DNA of 64,000 nt from Coenobita brevimanus (GCA_032717465.1 CM064681.1:17092916-17156915), one strand, 5' to 3'; shown: positions 10,976 through 24,010, counted from the stretch's first letter. A program made the numbers and translations. The notes: generated by a model not told the origin, from the letters alone.

Positions 10976-12782
10976 GTGAGAAGGGCTGTGCGTGATGCTA
11001 AAGTATCAGCAGATGAGAGGTGGGGTAGACGGTTGACTGAGAATTTTCATCAGAATATGAAAATGTTTTGGAAGGAGGTGAAAAGAGTGCGAAAGGGAGA
11101 GTCTGGAAAGGAAGAGCGAGTAAAAGCAGAGGATGGAAGGATGTTAATTGAGACGGATGCAGTAAGGAAGAGATGGGTGGAATATTTTGAAAGATTGTTA
11201 AATGTAGAGGAGGAAAGGAGGCTGAGATTGTGGCGGTTGGAAGGGTGCAAGGAATAAATGTATTGGGAGAGTTGAATGATTCTTTGATCACGATGGAGGA
11301 AGTGCGGGAGGCAGTAAAGGAGATTAAAACAGGGAAAGCTGCAGGTATGGATGGTTGAAAGGCGGTGGAGCAACTATTGTTGACAGGTTAGTAAGATTGT
11401 TGAATGTGTTTTTTGTGAGAGATATGGTGCCAATTGACTAGGCAAGTGCTTGTTTGGACCCGTTGTATAAAGCTAAGGGTGATAAGTATGAATGTACTAT
11501 CTTTCGGGATAAAAGTCTGTTGAGTGTTGTAGATAAGGTGTATGACAGAATGTTAATTGAGAGAGTTAGAAAGGGTACAGAGGGAGTGATTGGTGACGGT
11601 TAGTGTGCCTTTAGGAGAGGGAGGGGTTGCGTGGATCAGGTGTTTGCTGTGAGACAGGTGTGTGAAAAGTATTTAGGTAAAGAAAGGTAAGGATGTGTTT
11701 TGGGCATTCATCGAGTTAGAGAAAGCATATCACAGAATTGATAGGAAGGCTTTGTGGACTGTTTTAAGAGTGTATGGACTTGATGGTAGGTTGCTAAAAG
11801 GTGTGAAAAGTTTTCATGTAAATAGTGAAGCGTGTGTAAGAGTGGGAAATACTATGAGTGATTGGTTTCCCGTGAGAGTAGGGCTGCAGCAGGGATGTGT
11901 GATGTTGCCTTGGCTGTTTAATATTTATATGGATGGTGTTGTAAGGGAGGTGAATGCAAGAGTATTGGGTGGAGATCTGAGTCTGGTGAATGTTGATGGT
12001 AGAGAGTGGAATCTGAATTAGCTGCTGTTTGCGGATGATACTGCACTGGTGGCTGTTTCAGAGGAGAGATTGAGAAAGTTAGTAGAGGAGTTTGGAAGGG
12101 CGTGTGAACGGAGGAAATTGAAAGTAAATGAGAACAAGAGTAAAGTGATGAAGTGTACGAGGTTGTTAGATGGTAGGAGGATGAATAAAATTTTGAATGG
12201 TGAGTTGCTTGAGCAGGCAGAATGTTTTAAATATTTAGGGTCACATGTTGCTGTGGATGGAAGAATGGATGCAAAAATGAAGTTTTGAATGAATGAAGTA
12301 GGAAAGGTGCTGGGAGGAATGAAAAAGTGTTTAGATGTTATTCATTTAGAATGAATGAAAAGAGAAGGCTGTATGAGGGTCTTGTGATACCAACTGCGTT
12401 ATATGGGGCTGAAACATGGAATATGGGTGTAGCAGAGAGGAAAAGCTTGAATGTAATGGAGATGAGGTATCTGAGGAGTATGTGTGTGGAGTGACGTGTA
12501 TGGATGGAGTGAGAAAATAAGTGCGAAGGAGAACTAGAGTTGTACAGGAGATGGCTGATTGAGTTGAACAGAGGGTGTTGCAATGGTTTGGGCATATGGG
12601 GAGAATAGATAATGAGCGACTGGTGTAAAAGATAACTGGATCTGATGTGAGAAGTGTAACGCTGAGAGGAAGACCACGAATAGGATGGATGGACAGTGTG
12701 AAGAGAGCAGTGGATGTGAAAGGGATGTCTATTGAGCAAGGAAGGGTGGCTGTGCATGATGGAAATGAGTGGGGAGATTGTG
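10976..12782 (+). pseudogene. RTE-A reverse transcriptase (broken)
   Basis: Fragments at 10976-11257, 11695-12021 and 12049-12288 align with the intact frame of copy 2 (46436-48178). Motifs seen: FIELEKAYHRIDR, GLQQGCVMLPWLFNIYMDGVV, FADDTAL (across a stop at ~12018), KVNENKSKVMKCTR and YLGSHVAVDGRMD. Frameshifts lie near 11250, 11690 and 12290; a degraded C-terminus reaches ~12780. Many changes look like GC-to-AT decay. Confidence 0.82.
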
Positions 12783-13073
12783 AATGAGTAAATGATGACG
12801 TAGCCCTGATGAGATATTCTCCCGCATTTGGTCTGATCAGCTGATCAAGTCAGGTGTGGGTAAGGGGATGGGTTCATTATGATGTGGCAGAGTTAAACCA
12901 GCACTGTTGTCGGGCCCTGCTGCGGATGTCACTGATTGCACGGAGCAGTTGACTCTCGTGCGGTGTGTTGCGGTGAGGATCTGTCCCTTCTTCCCTCGAG
13001 GCTAAGATGCGAATGAATGTGTTTGAGTGTCATCCTGTCTTGGCTACTTCCCTTTCCTTGGGGGAAGCAATCT

Positions 13074-13078
<5 letters not shown>

Positions 13079-13108
<30 letters not shown>
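13079..13108. repeat. (TA)n tail at LINE 3' end
   Basis: A pure TA run immediately after the RTE-A 3' end sequence CAATCTAGG, matching the short TA-rich tail of copy 2. Confidence 0.9.
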
Positions 13109-13111
<3 letters not shown>

Positions 13112-14928
13112 CAGATTGACCCAAGCCTCCAGAAGCCAAAATCATAAAGGGACTTAATTTAGTATACCTGACATCTGTTAGGCTTTTCCTGAAAGAAGCA
13201 TAATTATATATCTCTTGGGCAGATCTCATGAAAAAAAAATAGTACGGTATGTTTATTAAAAGATGACTGAGGAAGTTCAGAAGACTATGTTATTCCTAGA
13301 GTTGTGTAATGAAAATATACGTGGATACAGTTGCGAATGAAACAAGAAAGTAAATTGTGTAGGATTTGTGATATAGAGAACGTTGGTAGGAATGGTGCTG
13401 ACTCGTTTTGATATGAATGCCCAATTTCAACCTGAAGAAGGAGAAATAATAAAGTTCAATGAAGAAATCGAGGGGTAAAAAAGGATATGAACTGGAAAAC
13501 CTATGAAAAGAGAGATATTAATGAAATAATTACAAACAAGAAGTAGATGAAGTTCCATTAGATAATTCTGGAATATGTGACCTGAACACTAACAGAAAAT
13601 GCTATAGTAGAGCGTGACAGTCTTGAAGCGGTGAATACCCTTTTTGGCAGAAGGAAAGTAAGAAGTGAAAAGAAAAAGAGCCATTTACTGAAACATAGAA
13701 TTCAACAGATTTAATGCTTCCTTCCAAAGCACGTACAATGAGTAACGCAACTGCACTAAACTAAAGAAGAAAGCATTCTAAGAGTGCGTACCTCTGCCAA
13801 CGCCGGATCCACCTCACAATCTCCTCTGCTACTCTGTCAGCTACTGCCCACCTCTCCACCAAATTTCAGAAGAAAAAAAAATGTATATATTTTTGCAATA
13901 TCTTGTACACAGAGACACGCTAATGAATACGTAACTTCCAACCAACTTCGTGTTCGTAGATAATGAATGTAAGAAAATAGTCTCGGATGATAACACGACC
14001 GGTTGACCTGAAAGAAAGCGATTTCTGCCAGCTGTGACAGAGAAGGTAGCAAACCTTAATTTATCCAGATTTTATTTTGGCAGTTGAGTGGTCTTTGAAA
14101 TGCAGGGAAGAAGGAACCAAAGGCCAGACACACACGATTGTTCCCTGCATGAAAAAATAGAAACAAAATAACAGGGAGCTGAATTCAAAATCCGTTAATT
14201 TCGAGATGCATTTAAAAGGCTGGAACTTATAGGCAGTAAAAAATACCGACAGAAGAAGACAGTTCCGGAGCTGACTTGTCACATGAAGGACTGGTAGTAA
14301 CGACTAACTCTTGCATTACATAGCTGGACCGAAAAGGGATGAGAGTTTGTTGCCAGATAGGTGTTAGGCATCCCCTAAGGATGGAAGGATGTAAGACAGG
14401 TCACTGGACCAGTGAGCACTGAAGTAGCGACACCGCGGCAACGAGACTGTGTAATGGGAGCTAGTAAGAGGAAAAGAGTTAATGAGACTAAAAGCATTGA
14501 CTCTACCCTGATGAGAAGAGTTGTATGTGGGGAGGCTCCGCCCACATGAGAGTTGTACTCTACACAAGGGCTAATAAAACCCGTGAATAAATCAACAACT
14601 GTGCATGGGTAAAGAAGGCAAGGAATCGGCATAGCACATTAATATTTCGGATGCAGATTTTTAAAGTGAGGTAATATGATCTTTCCGAGATTAATCCCGA
14701 GAAAATGAAACCCTAAGTATGCTCGAAGATAATGCAGAATGAACTTTGATATTGTTAAAAATTAGAGGATACTTCTGCGTAAGTTTCTGACGGGTCGAAA
14801 GATGTAAAAAAAAACAAATTTAATGCACTGTTGCATTAAAACTAACAAGACTGCTTCTAACCCAATCAGAGATATGAACTTAGTCAGATATTATGTTTGT
14901 CACAGCCTTAACCCGTGTTTGCTGAAGT
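13109..14928. other. Unassigned sequence
   Basis: About 1.8 kb of mixed composition with only short open frames. I recognise no protein family, RNA gene or transposon end. Confidence 0.5.
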
Positions 14929-14958
14929 AACTGTAGTAGTAGTAGTAGTTGTTGTTCC

Positions 14959-15844
14959 CTAGGCAGTCTGGCCGAACAGCCCCAAGCCCCTAAGGAAGGC
15001 CATGGCCGAAACCGGGCTTTCCCACAGAGCTCTCAAGGAGTGTATGTTGTGTCGTTGGCGTAGGTGATTGTGTGCAATGCAGTTTTCCATAATGTGCTTA
15101 ATAGTATGGGGTGCTGCGTTACATTCTGGACATGCATCAATGACGGAGTCGTCCAGCCTCTTCTTGTAACTTAAGAAGGCTGGATGATGCCAACATCTCA
15201 GCCTGGCCAGGTGGACCCTGTCCTCAAGAGGGAGATAAGATTCGGAGGGGTGGATATCAGGAGGCCTTGCGTGCAGCTGTGTGTTGTCTTTAAGTGACTC
15301 AATGAAGCGGCGAGTGATTTGAGTATGGATATGCTTCTGGAAGCTGGTCTGAGGCGGCCAAGGGGGGAGAAATGACAGTATTTGTGTAAGATATCGTGTG
15401 CTGGGTGTTGTTCTGATGTTCCCTGGTGTGTGTGGATGTGTTGCCATATAGTGTTGTGGATGTTGTGGGTTTGTGGAGGCTGCAGCAAGTATTTGGGTGT
15501 CTCTCATGTCTAGGTGATCCTTGACTTTGAGGACTTCGATTTCTTGATGTATGTGGTCTGTGGGTGTAGTAGCTGTGCAGCCTGTGATTATTTTTAGAGC
15601 CTTGTTCTGCATGGTCTGTAGAGTGTTGTAGGATGTTTTAGTGAGGTTAGGAGCCCAAGCAGGCCTTGCATAATTCATCACTGAGCGTATATATTGTTTG
15701 TATACTGTGTTGGTGGTTTCTTTGTTGTGTGCAAATGTTGTGCGGGCAAGTGACCTCAAGGGATTGAGTCTTGGTGTTACTTTATTTTTAATGTTTGTGA
15801 TGTGTCGTTTAAATGACATTGATGTATTATAAGTTACACCAAGG

Positions 15845-15903
<59 letters not shown>

Positions 15904-15975
15904 TAGAGGAGTATTGTTTATGGCGAGGTGTGGAATGTGACTGTGTTCTGCTGTCCAGTTTGTGAGAAGGGTCAA
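14959..15975 (-). pseudogene. Jockey-like RT thumb and C-terminal domain
   Basis: A 338-residue open frame; the first ~20 residues precede a His-Thr run encoded by the (GT)n array. Then LGVTYNTSMSFKRHI (RT thumb), YIRSVMNYARPAWAP and ALKIITGCTATTPTDHIH, all conserved in jockey-like RTs. Residues ~280-305 carry a Cys-x2-Cys...His-x3-His...Cys cluster (CPECNAAPHTIKHIMENC), a C-terminal zinc-binding motif of such LINEs. It stops at GLFGQTA beside the 3' tail. The catalytic palm lies upstream in broken frames, so the protein is not functional. Confidence 0.78.
15847..15901. repeat. (GT)n microsatellite inside LINE ORF
   Basis: About 27 GT dinucleotides, in frame with the surrounding LINE coding sequence on the minus strand (read as His-Thr). 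Confidence 0.95.
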
Positions 15976-17082
15976 TGTAGATTTGGCTGGGGCTATTTTG
16001 AGCTTGTTTGTAGTGAACCATTCGTGTAGTGTGTTGAGGTAAGGTTGGAGGATGTGTGCAGCTGTTGAAGTAACTGAAGAGATGGACGCTGCAAGAAGCC
16101 AATGGAAAGGTGAAGGGTGGCGTCATCAGCGAATGGGTAGATAGGGTTAGATATATACAGCATATAAATCTTTGATGAACAGAAGGAAGATAGTTGATGA
16201 TAGAACAGAACCCTGAGGGACACCGCTGTTGGTAAATTTAGAAGAACTGTGGCTTCTACAACAGCTGCTGTAGAAATACCAGAAAGGAAGCTAGAGATGA
16301 AGGCACAGAAAGAAGGATAAAAACCGTAAGAGGGCAGTCAGGAAATAGTTAAAGATTTTTGTCAGACGCTATTTGAGATGTCAAGTACAATGGCATAGTT
16401 GAGCCAAACTCCTGAAAGGATGAGAGCCAGAAGTCTAAAAGGAAGGTGACATGACCCCTGGGGGAACCCATATTGGAGATCGGAAAGGCTCTCATAGGAA
16501 AGATGATTTAATTTTTTAAAAGGGTAGACTCAAAAACTGTTACTGCAATCGGGCCATAGGTGGAGGGCTGGGAATGGAGCAAATGAACACATAGAACAGA
16601 CGATCGAAGACTTAATTAGAATAAATAAGCAGGAAGGCACACAAGAGAAGTAGTAAACTTTCAAACAGTGCAAAGTCAATTATAAAACAATGAAGGAACA
16701 TTATCTTAGGAACAAGTCAAGATAACATAAAATCACACGAATTAAGGGAAACCACCAGCAATAGATTATCGAAGACATGAGAAAATTTAACATAAACAGT
16801 TTTCGAGAAACACTGAGCATTCGAGGAACCCCAAAACAAAAATCAGCCTAACTGCTTCTTTTGAAAAACTCTTGACTTAGAATTAGCGAAAACTGAAGCA
16901 AAGAGATGAAAATGGCCAATAATAATGTCATGATCAGTTAGTTTGTTTCGGAAGATGAGAGGCTGGGCGCTATGATTTTTCATCATCATATTAAGAGAAG
17001 TTAATAATAAAACTTGAGAAAAAAGTAGAGGTGTAGGGGACGAATTTTTTTTTACATTTACAATTACTCCTCTAACAGAAAC

Positions 17083-17427
17083 ATGGAGGGACGAGTGTGC
17101 AAGAACAGGCTGATGATGGCCGACTGCTCAAGAATTGTTTGGCTGTGGCTGACTGGCTGCTCCCCCCAGGAAATAGCGATCAAGTATGGGATCAGTTTGT
17201 CCACTGTCTACCGCTGGATTCACCGATGGCAGAAAAAGACCTCATTATCTAAAAGAACGATGTGGGAGTGGCGGCACAGACATGCATGTTCCTGGTGTAA
17301 CAACGTGGCTCTCTCTGCTACTTTCCTTCAGATAAAACCCACTGCACCCCCACCTGTGATGCCAAATTTTGATAATTCATCATTCTGTCTCCCTGGCCTC
17401 GAGTTCACAAACAAATCCATTTTGTAA
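17083..17427 (+). CDS. Small helix-turn-helix protein, possibly a first exon
   Basis: A 114-residue frame, the only candidate not obviously part of a retroelement. Residues ~18-50 form a homeodomain-like helix-turn-helix: IVWLWLTGCSPQEIAIKYG then ISLSTVYRWIHRWQKK. This matches the DNA-binding head of many transposase and domesticated-transposase proteins and of small HTH proteins common in decapods. The residues after ~52 lack the usual basic GRPR linker and resemble no domain. The frame may be an exon, or an HTH remnant with a frameshift after LSKR. A CAG/G splice-acceptor-like site lies at ~17447. Start chosen at the first Met; no promoter seen. Function not assigned. Confidence 0.45.
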   Translation: MEGRVCKNRLMMADCSRIVWLWLTGCSPQEIAIKYGISLSTVYRWIHRWQKKTSLSKRTMWEWRHRHACSWCNNVALSATFLQIKPTAPPPVMPNFDNSSFCLPGLEFTNKSIL

Positions 17428-19488
17428 CCCAGATTTGTTTTCGCAGGCAGGACAAGGAAAGAAACATGTAGAATCTTCTCAGGTTCCTTGCTTTTGTAGC
17501 ATATACATCTCTTGCTTATGTTCAAATGGCACTTGTAATTAAGAACCAAACCATATTTTCAAAGGCAAGACAAGGGGAAAAGATTGCTGAATACTCACTT
17601 GCTTCCATGTTTTTCTGGCAGATGTTAATCCTAGATGTGGTCACTCACCGCTAGTAATTAACATTTGCATATAGAAGAAAAAAACATGGGAAATTAAGAA
17701 ATTTACGTTTTCTTGCAATTCAGTTGAAAAGGTCAAAGTTACGGCACGGCTTTAATATAGAGCAGGTTGTTAATCTGGCCCCTGTGTCTTTGTCACGGCC
17801 TACGTAAGCTACAACAATGCAGAAATATTTCGGAACCAAAGACGTGAACTCATTTGTAAAACAACACGATCGACACTGTACCTCAATTAGCATACAGAAC
17901 GAAACCTAAGAATCGATAAATCCTTCTTAGCTGACAATGTATTTTCCACTATATTCATGCCAACATCATATTATGATTTTGTAAGACAGTATTTCAAACA
18001 TTATAAAAGGGTACGTGAAGGATATATCTCACGCCTTCATTTCAAAACTTTGCGTAAACTATTCACAACTTTCTTCTTGTAGATAAAATAGTCATCGTGC
18101 TGAACGGATTTATATTCTCTTCCACTCTAAGGGCCTTTCTGAGGTCAATAAATCAATCTGGTTGTGACAGTAAAGAATCGTCAACTACTTCAGCCGAGGG
18201 ACATCATGTATACTTCATTTTGGATGTTACCAGATGATTTTACTCAGTTTGGAAAGGATCTACGGTACTGAGTGGTTCACCAACTTCACGGAAATAAATT
18301 ATGGTTCCTTCTAATTACCCATTACCAGACAGTTTCAATCAACTTGCATTGAAGGGAATGACGAAGGTAATATCATACTCTTCCCTTTCGGAAATTTCCT
18401 CTTCAGCTGAATAAAATCAACTGGCAGTAGCAAAACTGAAAAAGTAAATGAATAAATAAATGCACAGTCATATAATAAGAGAATAATCAAATCGTCTACC
18501 TACACCAAGTAAACGAAAGACTTATTGTAATTATGTTGGCATTTGTTTTATTTCTTCATGTATTTATATAGATTCAATAACAATAGGTTTCTTACACGCA
18601 TATTGCACCTACATACCTACTGTTTTAAATATCGTCATATAGTGCATACAATAATATAAAAGGGAATTATTTACGTATCTCCCAAGCTTAAGGAAATATA
18701 GGCGGACTTGTTCACTCTTTGGGTCATATTCCGGAAGGAAAGTCTCCTGGTGAAACAAAAACAGGAAAACTAAGGACACGGTAGAGGGTACACATGAAAT
18801 TTCCTGTTAATTGAATATTAACATTGTTCAGTTCCACTCATAACATAGTCATAATGAAATGTTGACGAAATGGGCTAGCCTAAACAAAATTATCGAAAAT
18901 AAGAATATTTTGAATGTATTTTCATGACTTACTCTTTTGGAGCGCAGGTATCAGAATACTGTCAATAAGGAGTATTTTCTCTGACATCGATAACTGCTGG
19001 AAAAAAAATAACAAACGCATATTAAATGCATGTTATGGTTGTTTCAAAGGAAATTCTGCAATGATGATTTAGTGTTACTTGTGAGAAATTAGTTTTCATT
19101 CCCGTTTCAAAGATGGCTGTAATACTGTTTAGACGGGTGTTGGCTGAAACCGAGATAATCACTTTGACGGAAGTGTAAAAGGTGAAAAAAAAAAAAGTTG
19201 CAAGTGCTTTTGTCTGCTGCATAAAGTTATCTATTCGTACTGTAATTGTAATACGCGTATAGACGCATTTAACTTCATCAGTCAAAATGTTTACGGTATG
19301 CTTTGTTTTAATCCAGTTACCTACAAATGTTTTCATTCAGTTCCCCAGACTTTTCGAACTGGACGAGAAACAGATACTTTCATTGGCCCGTTGCCTTCTA
19401 GTGTACTACCCAAAGTTAATAAAACTGCCTGGTAGCAAAAATATGGGCGAAGGGGTTAAAAACTTGTGCTAATGCGGTTTGATATTAA
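17428..19488. other. Unassigned AT-rich sequence
   Basis: Over 2 kb with no supported gene. Open frames are short, lysine/phenylalanine-biased and without motifs. It may be intronic or old intergenic DNA. Confidence 0.5.
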
Positions 19489-20569
<1,081 letters not shown>

Positions 20570-20745
20570 CCTAAGCGATTTATTTTGCTTGTTGCACCTT
20601 ACTGCCTTATTTAATGTTATAGAAATTCTCTTAACCCGCCACACTGTGCTTTTATAAACAACGCATAAAACTATAATTTCCAGTCATATTCCAAAAATTA
20701 TTCGCTAAGGAAGACGTGATAGGGAGCCTCCTTACCTAATGCTTT
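20570..20745 (+). repeat. Dispersed repeat family X, copy 3
   Basis: Starts GCGATTTATTTTGCTTGTT and continues CACCTTACT, as in the copy at 4945-5130, then AATTATTCGCTAAGGAA and CCTTACCTAATG. The collinear start, middle and end support a true repeat family of unknown class. Confidence 0.55.
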
Positions 20746-20950
20746 GCCTCCTAAATTAAAGACAATCGAATGAAGTTCTAAAGATGCAGTATATAAAACG
20801 AGATCAGATAGAACAGATTACGAGACCCAGCCAACGTGTGCACTCGTAGCCTATGTTCTGTTGTTCTACTTTTGTAAGTCTCTGCAGCCGCCTTCTGGTA
20901 AAAATCGGTTCCACCAAACTTTTTGCCATGCTTCCCATCCGTACTTCCAC

Positions 20951-21003
<53 letters not shown>

Positions 21004-21050
21004 AATCAGGCTGTTTGTAGTCGGAAATATTACGAAAAAAAAAAAAAAAT
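20951..21050. repeat. (CT)n microsatellite and nearby poly(A)
   Basis: (CT)n with one interruption at 20951-21001, followed by an A run at ~21037-21049. Confidence 0.95.
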
Positions 21051-21402
21051 CTCTTCTGTTTCCCAATCATCCATGTTAAATTGGTGCCAGAACAATGACA
21101 AATTACCAGTAAAGGTAAGGGCGTGCCGTTGTTAAAATAAAAATTCCTTATGTTCTAATATGAAATAAAAAAGAAATTATGGTGTCACTGTCGAGGGAAC
21201 AAGGAACTATAGGCTAAGATATAAAGAAATACCTAAGGCTGTCAGAGGAATATACCAGTATTTGATTCCTCTGGTTCGAAAAAACTCGCGCGAGCGTTGT
21301 AAAATCGTTTCTAAAGGCAAGAGAAATACGTGAAGAGGTAAACATGAAAGGGTTAAAATAAATACTGTAGATCAGTTTTTCCAAACTGATGTTAAAATAT
21401 TA

Positions 21403-21406
21403 TCAA

Positions 21407-21449
<43 letters not shown>
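21403..21449. repeat. (CAT)n tail at RTE-like LINE 3' end
   Basis: About 15 CAT triplets directly left of the LINE 3' end; on the coding (minus) strand this is an ATG-repeat tail following the C-terminal codons. Confidence 0.9.
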
Positions 21450-21965
21450 TGCCATTAAAAGTCCCCTGCTGAACAAAGGCCTCCCCCAACCTTCTCCACG
21501 AATTCCTTGGCTGAGCCAATCTCTGCCACTTTTCCCTGCAAATTTCTCCGTCTCATCTCTTCACATCCTGTCTGGCCTTTTTCGGCCATGCTTACAGTCT
21601 CTTGGTGTCGAGTCAGTCAGCCTCTTGCTCTGTCGGTTATCCCTCATTCTTGCTACATGGTCTGCCCACCTCCATTTCTGCTCATTTGTAACTTCTGTTA
21701 TGTCTTTGACTTTAGTTTGCTCTCTCACCCAACTTGATCTTTCCCTGTCTACGAAAGATGTTTCCAAGACCGATCTTTTCATTGCTCTATGAGAACGGAT
21801 TAGTTTATTTTCCACTGATTTTGTTAGCTTCACAAGATTCACAATGGTCTCGTACTGCTGAGTGAGGAGGAGACCTGAGTCCTTGGCATGTCCTGCTCGA
21901 CTGACCCATATGTTCGTCTGTCCTAACCTTGAAAGCATGGACTGTGCTGCCAGTATGCCCGGCCT
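21450..21965 (-). mobile_element. RTE-like LINE 3' fragment (RT C-terminus)
   Basis: Minus-strand frame 21561-21995 shows the RT C-terminal region: RSHRAMKRSVL, WVREQTKVKDITEVT, KWRWADHVARMRDNR and GRKRPDRM, followed after a frameshift by a WREEI-type tail and the (ATG)n tail. These motifs mark the end of RTE-type reverse transcriptases. The 5' part is missing; the fragment meets an inverted-repeat element at 21966. It is a family distinct from A and B. Confidence 0.75.
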
Positions 21966-22289
21966 GGCAACCTGGCCAAATGAAACAATAAACAACAGAC
22001 GAACGTAGGTCGGTCGGAACAGGGTCTTTAATGTGAAAAAGTGAGCCAGTTTTGGATGAATTACTTAGTATTATCTTAAAGTCAATTTCAAGATAAAATT
22101 TAACAAGGCTGTGAATTTAACAGTTTTCCATTTGAACCAAACTATCAACCAAGTAGGGTAAACTAAGATAAAATACCTCCTTACTAGCAGTAGAGGTTGG
22201 TTGTTTAGGTATTTTTTCACGTTGAAGACTGTTCCAACCGACCTACGTTCGTCTATTGTGTATTATTTCACTTGCCCAGGTTGCCATAT
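21966..22289. mobile_element. MITE with ~78-bp inverted repeats
   Basis: The left arm (21966-~22043) begins GGCAACCTGGCCAA and includes GACGAACGTAGGTCGGT; the right arm (~22212-22289) is its reverse complement, ending CCAGGTTGCC, with about one mismatch per 8 bases. A ~165-bp interior has no ORF. It abuts a (TA)n array on the right and a LINE fragment on the left; no target duplication is visible, so the superfamily is open. Confidence 0.75.
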
Positions 22290-22300
22290 ATATATCTATA

Positions 22301-22371
<71 letters not shown>
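22290..22371. repeat. (TATC)n and (TA)n microsatellite
   Basis: TATATC, then ~9 TATC units and ~15 TA dinucleotides. Confidence 0.95.
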
Positions 22372-22374
<3 letters not shown>

Positions 22375-22431
22375 CACAAAGTCACGTGGTGGTAAGATAA
22401 AATGACCAAAAGATGAACAGATGGTGGCGCG

Positions 22432-22622
22432 AGCAACCCACCACCCGCAATGAGTGAGGTAAGGAATGGGGCATTATCCGGGAAAAGCAGCCTATATTTA
22501 CCCATGGCCTTGGGCAATGATCACGTGATTACTGTATCATCAACCCTCTCTCTCTCTCTCTCTCTCTCAAATACCTTACTCACTGACAACAAAGCATACA
22601 TTATTATACAATTTACCCATAA

Positions 22623-22682
<60 letters not shown>

Positions 22683-22818
22683 CTGTCTATCTGTCTATTT
22701 ATCTATCTCCGAGAGAGGATGGGAATGGAGAATGAAAGACAAGAGGGACGTCATTCATTCATTCCAAGGGAGGAAGGGACACTGTGCCATTCCTCTGTTT
22801 TATTCTCTCTCTCTCTCT

Positions 22819-22867
<49 letters not shown>

Positions 22868-22900
22868 TGTGCTGATCCCTCAGTGCCTGGTGTGGGGTTG
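22432..22900 (+). repeat. CT-bearing dispersed repeat, copy 1
   Basis: CCACCACCCGCAATGAGTGA, then TGATCACGTGATTACTGTAT followed by (CT)n, a second (CT)n/(TA)n block, GGGAATGGAGAATGAAAG, GCCATTCCTCTG and a terminal (CT)n-(GT)n. The same blocks occur in the same order on the minus strand at 48270-48690, so the microsatellites are built-in parts of a repeat unit. No protein coding. Confidence 0.72.
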
Positions 22901-22989
22901 GTGGCATCACGGGAGGAAAAAAAGGAAATTTGCAGCGTCACGGAAGGAAAATGAGGAAAATTTACTTGTGTGCTCCATGGTGTGTGCGC

Positions 22990-23198
22990 GCACATATTCT
23001 GAGCGTATATGGGGCAGTGTAGGGCAGTGCATGGGTGGCATCGAGAGTTGCCACCTGCCCCTATTTCCCAAACATGTTTCAGCAACCTACTCCTCGTGGC
23101 GCGGTTTTGGTACGCCTTTCAAAATCGCGCTCATTTGAGGCCTATAGCTTTCGACTCTAATAAGTCCCAAATGAGGCCTATCGCTCTCAATGGGTTAA
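22990..23198. other. Possible right end of a TTAA-type element
   Basis: Ends AATGGGTTAA (23189-23198), preceded by two copies of AAATGAGGCCTAT (approximate). This looks like the right terminus of a piggyBac-type MITE, but no matching left end was found. Confidence 0.3.
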
Positions 23199-23339
23199 CT
23201 TGAGTTTGTTAGAATCAATATATATAAAGACCCATAATTCATCTCTAAATAACACTATGTCTGCAGTACTTCATTTTGTTACTTAACTATTTTAGTGTCC
23301 TTTCAGGACTTGCAGACTATCTCTCACTGAGATAACACC

Positions 23340-23780
23340 TTCACGTCAGTACTCAACGAGACCAACTCTCCGCCATCAGCAGCCGAGGTGAGGATGGGCT
23401 TCTCCTGTCCCTCCCGTCGATCTGAAGATTGAAAGCCCTCCATCTCTCCCGCCTAACTGGAGGTCGAGGACACTCCATCCCTCCCGCCTACCTGGACGTC
23501 AAGGATCCTCCCTCTTCTGCAGACCTGGATCAGGGCCCTCCCTCCTCGGTTCCCCCATCTGCTGCTGGAGAGTTGGGTGAGGCTCACATCTATCATGTCT
23601 TCCTCCCCACCTCCACCACAGGCAAAGGAGATGTGAAAGGCAGTGCCGGGGTTGGGCCCCCAACCGTCGAGGAACACGTCGCTGGCGTCCTTCTGACCAT
23701 AGATGCCGCAACTTCTGCCCACCCTGTCTGACCCACCTCGAGCTGCCCTCCTTGACCAGCAACTCTTTGAGCCCTTTTCG
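23340..23780. other. GC-rich sequence with imperfect ~50-bp repeats
   Basis: CCTCCATCTCTCCCGCCTAA, CTCCATCCCTCCCGCCTACC and related units recur with GGTCGAGGA / CGTCAAGGA spacers. A 100-residue open frame here has no family features. It may be a remnant LTR; not assigned. Confidence 0.35.
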
Positions 23781-24010
23781 ATGTTAAGAGTTTCTCTGGC
23801 GGGCCCTTATTTGGCCCGGTCCTCCCAAGGGAGGTAAATCTCAAAACACACACACACACACACACACAGAGTATCCTTTCCCATCCCCTTTTTTTATTTT
23901 TTTTTATCTTTGTTTAGACCGTCTGTCTGTGTGTCCTTTTTCACTTACACAATATTGTGATTGGTTTTCAGTGTTTCCACTTGATTTTTTTTTTTTTTCC
24001 CCTTTTTAGA

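Larger units (their letters stand above)
9733..13108 (+). mobile_element. RTE-like LINE family A, copy 1
   Basis: Near full-length but broken. The 5' part carries the leader GTCGTAAAAGGTGACTAAAA, common upstream of RTE-like elements. Endonuclease and reverse transcriptase follow in several frames, then a ~290-bp 3' region ending GGGGGAAGCAATCTAGG and a (TA)n tail. Copy 2 (46100-48208, minus) shares the RT and the same 3' region, proving family identity. The RTE-like label rests on the RT C-terminus (LYGAETW, WFGHMGR-type motif, GRPRIGW) and the lack of an ORF1. Confidence 0.85.
14929..17060 (-). mobile_element. Jockey-like LINE, 5' truncated and decayed
   Basis: Runs leftwards and ends in a short ACT/TAC-repeat tail (14929-14951). 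From the right: a weak endonuclease end (TDHDIIIGHF near 16920), an RT start (YGPIAVT, SLSDLQYGF near 16480-16560), FISSFLSG, then FADDATLH near 16130, a (GT)n interruption at 15847-15901, and an open C-terminal segment. The domain order and FLSG-x(n)-FADD block fit the jockey/CR1 group. The part right of 16560 is heavily decayed and its boundary is approximate. Confidence 0.72.

Noticed and set aside
20626..21355. TTAACCCGCC (20627) paired with GGGTTAA (21349) as a transposon
   Set aside because: The ends do not match each other, and the left one lies inside a dispersed repeat copy.
23429..23731. A 100-residue Pro/Ser-rich protein
   Set aside because: Imperfect ~50-bp repeats explain the open frame; opposite-strand frames are also open; no motif.
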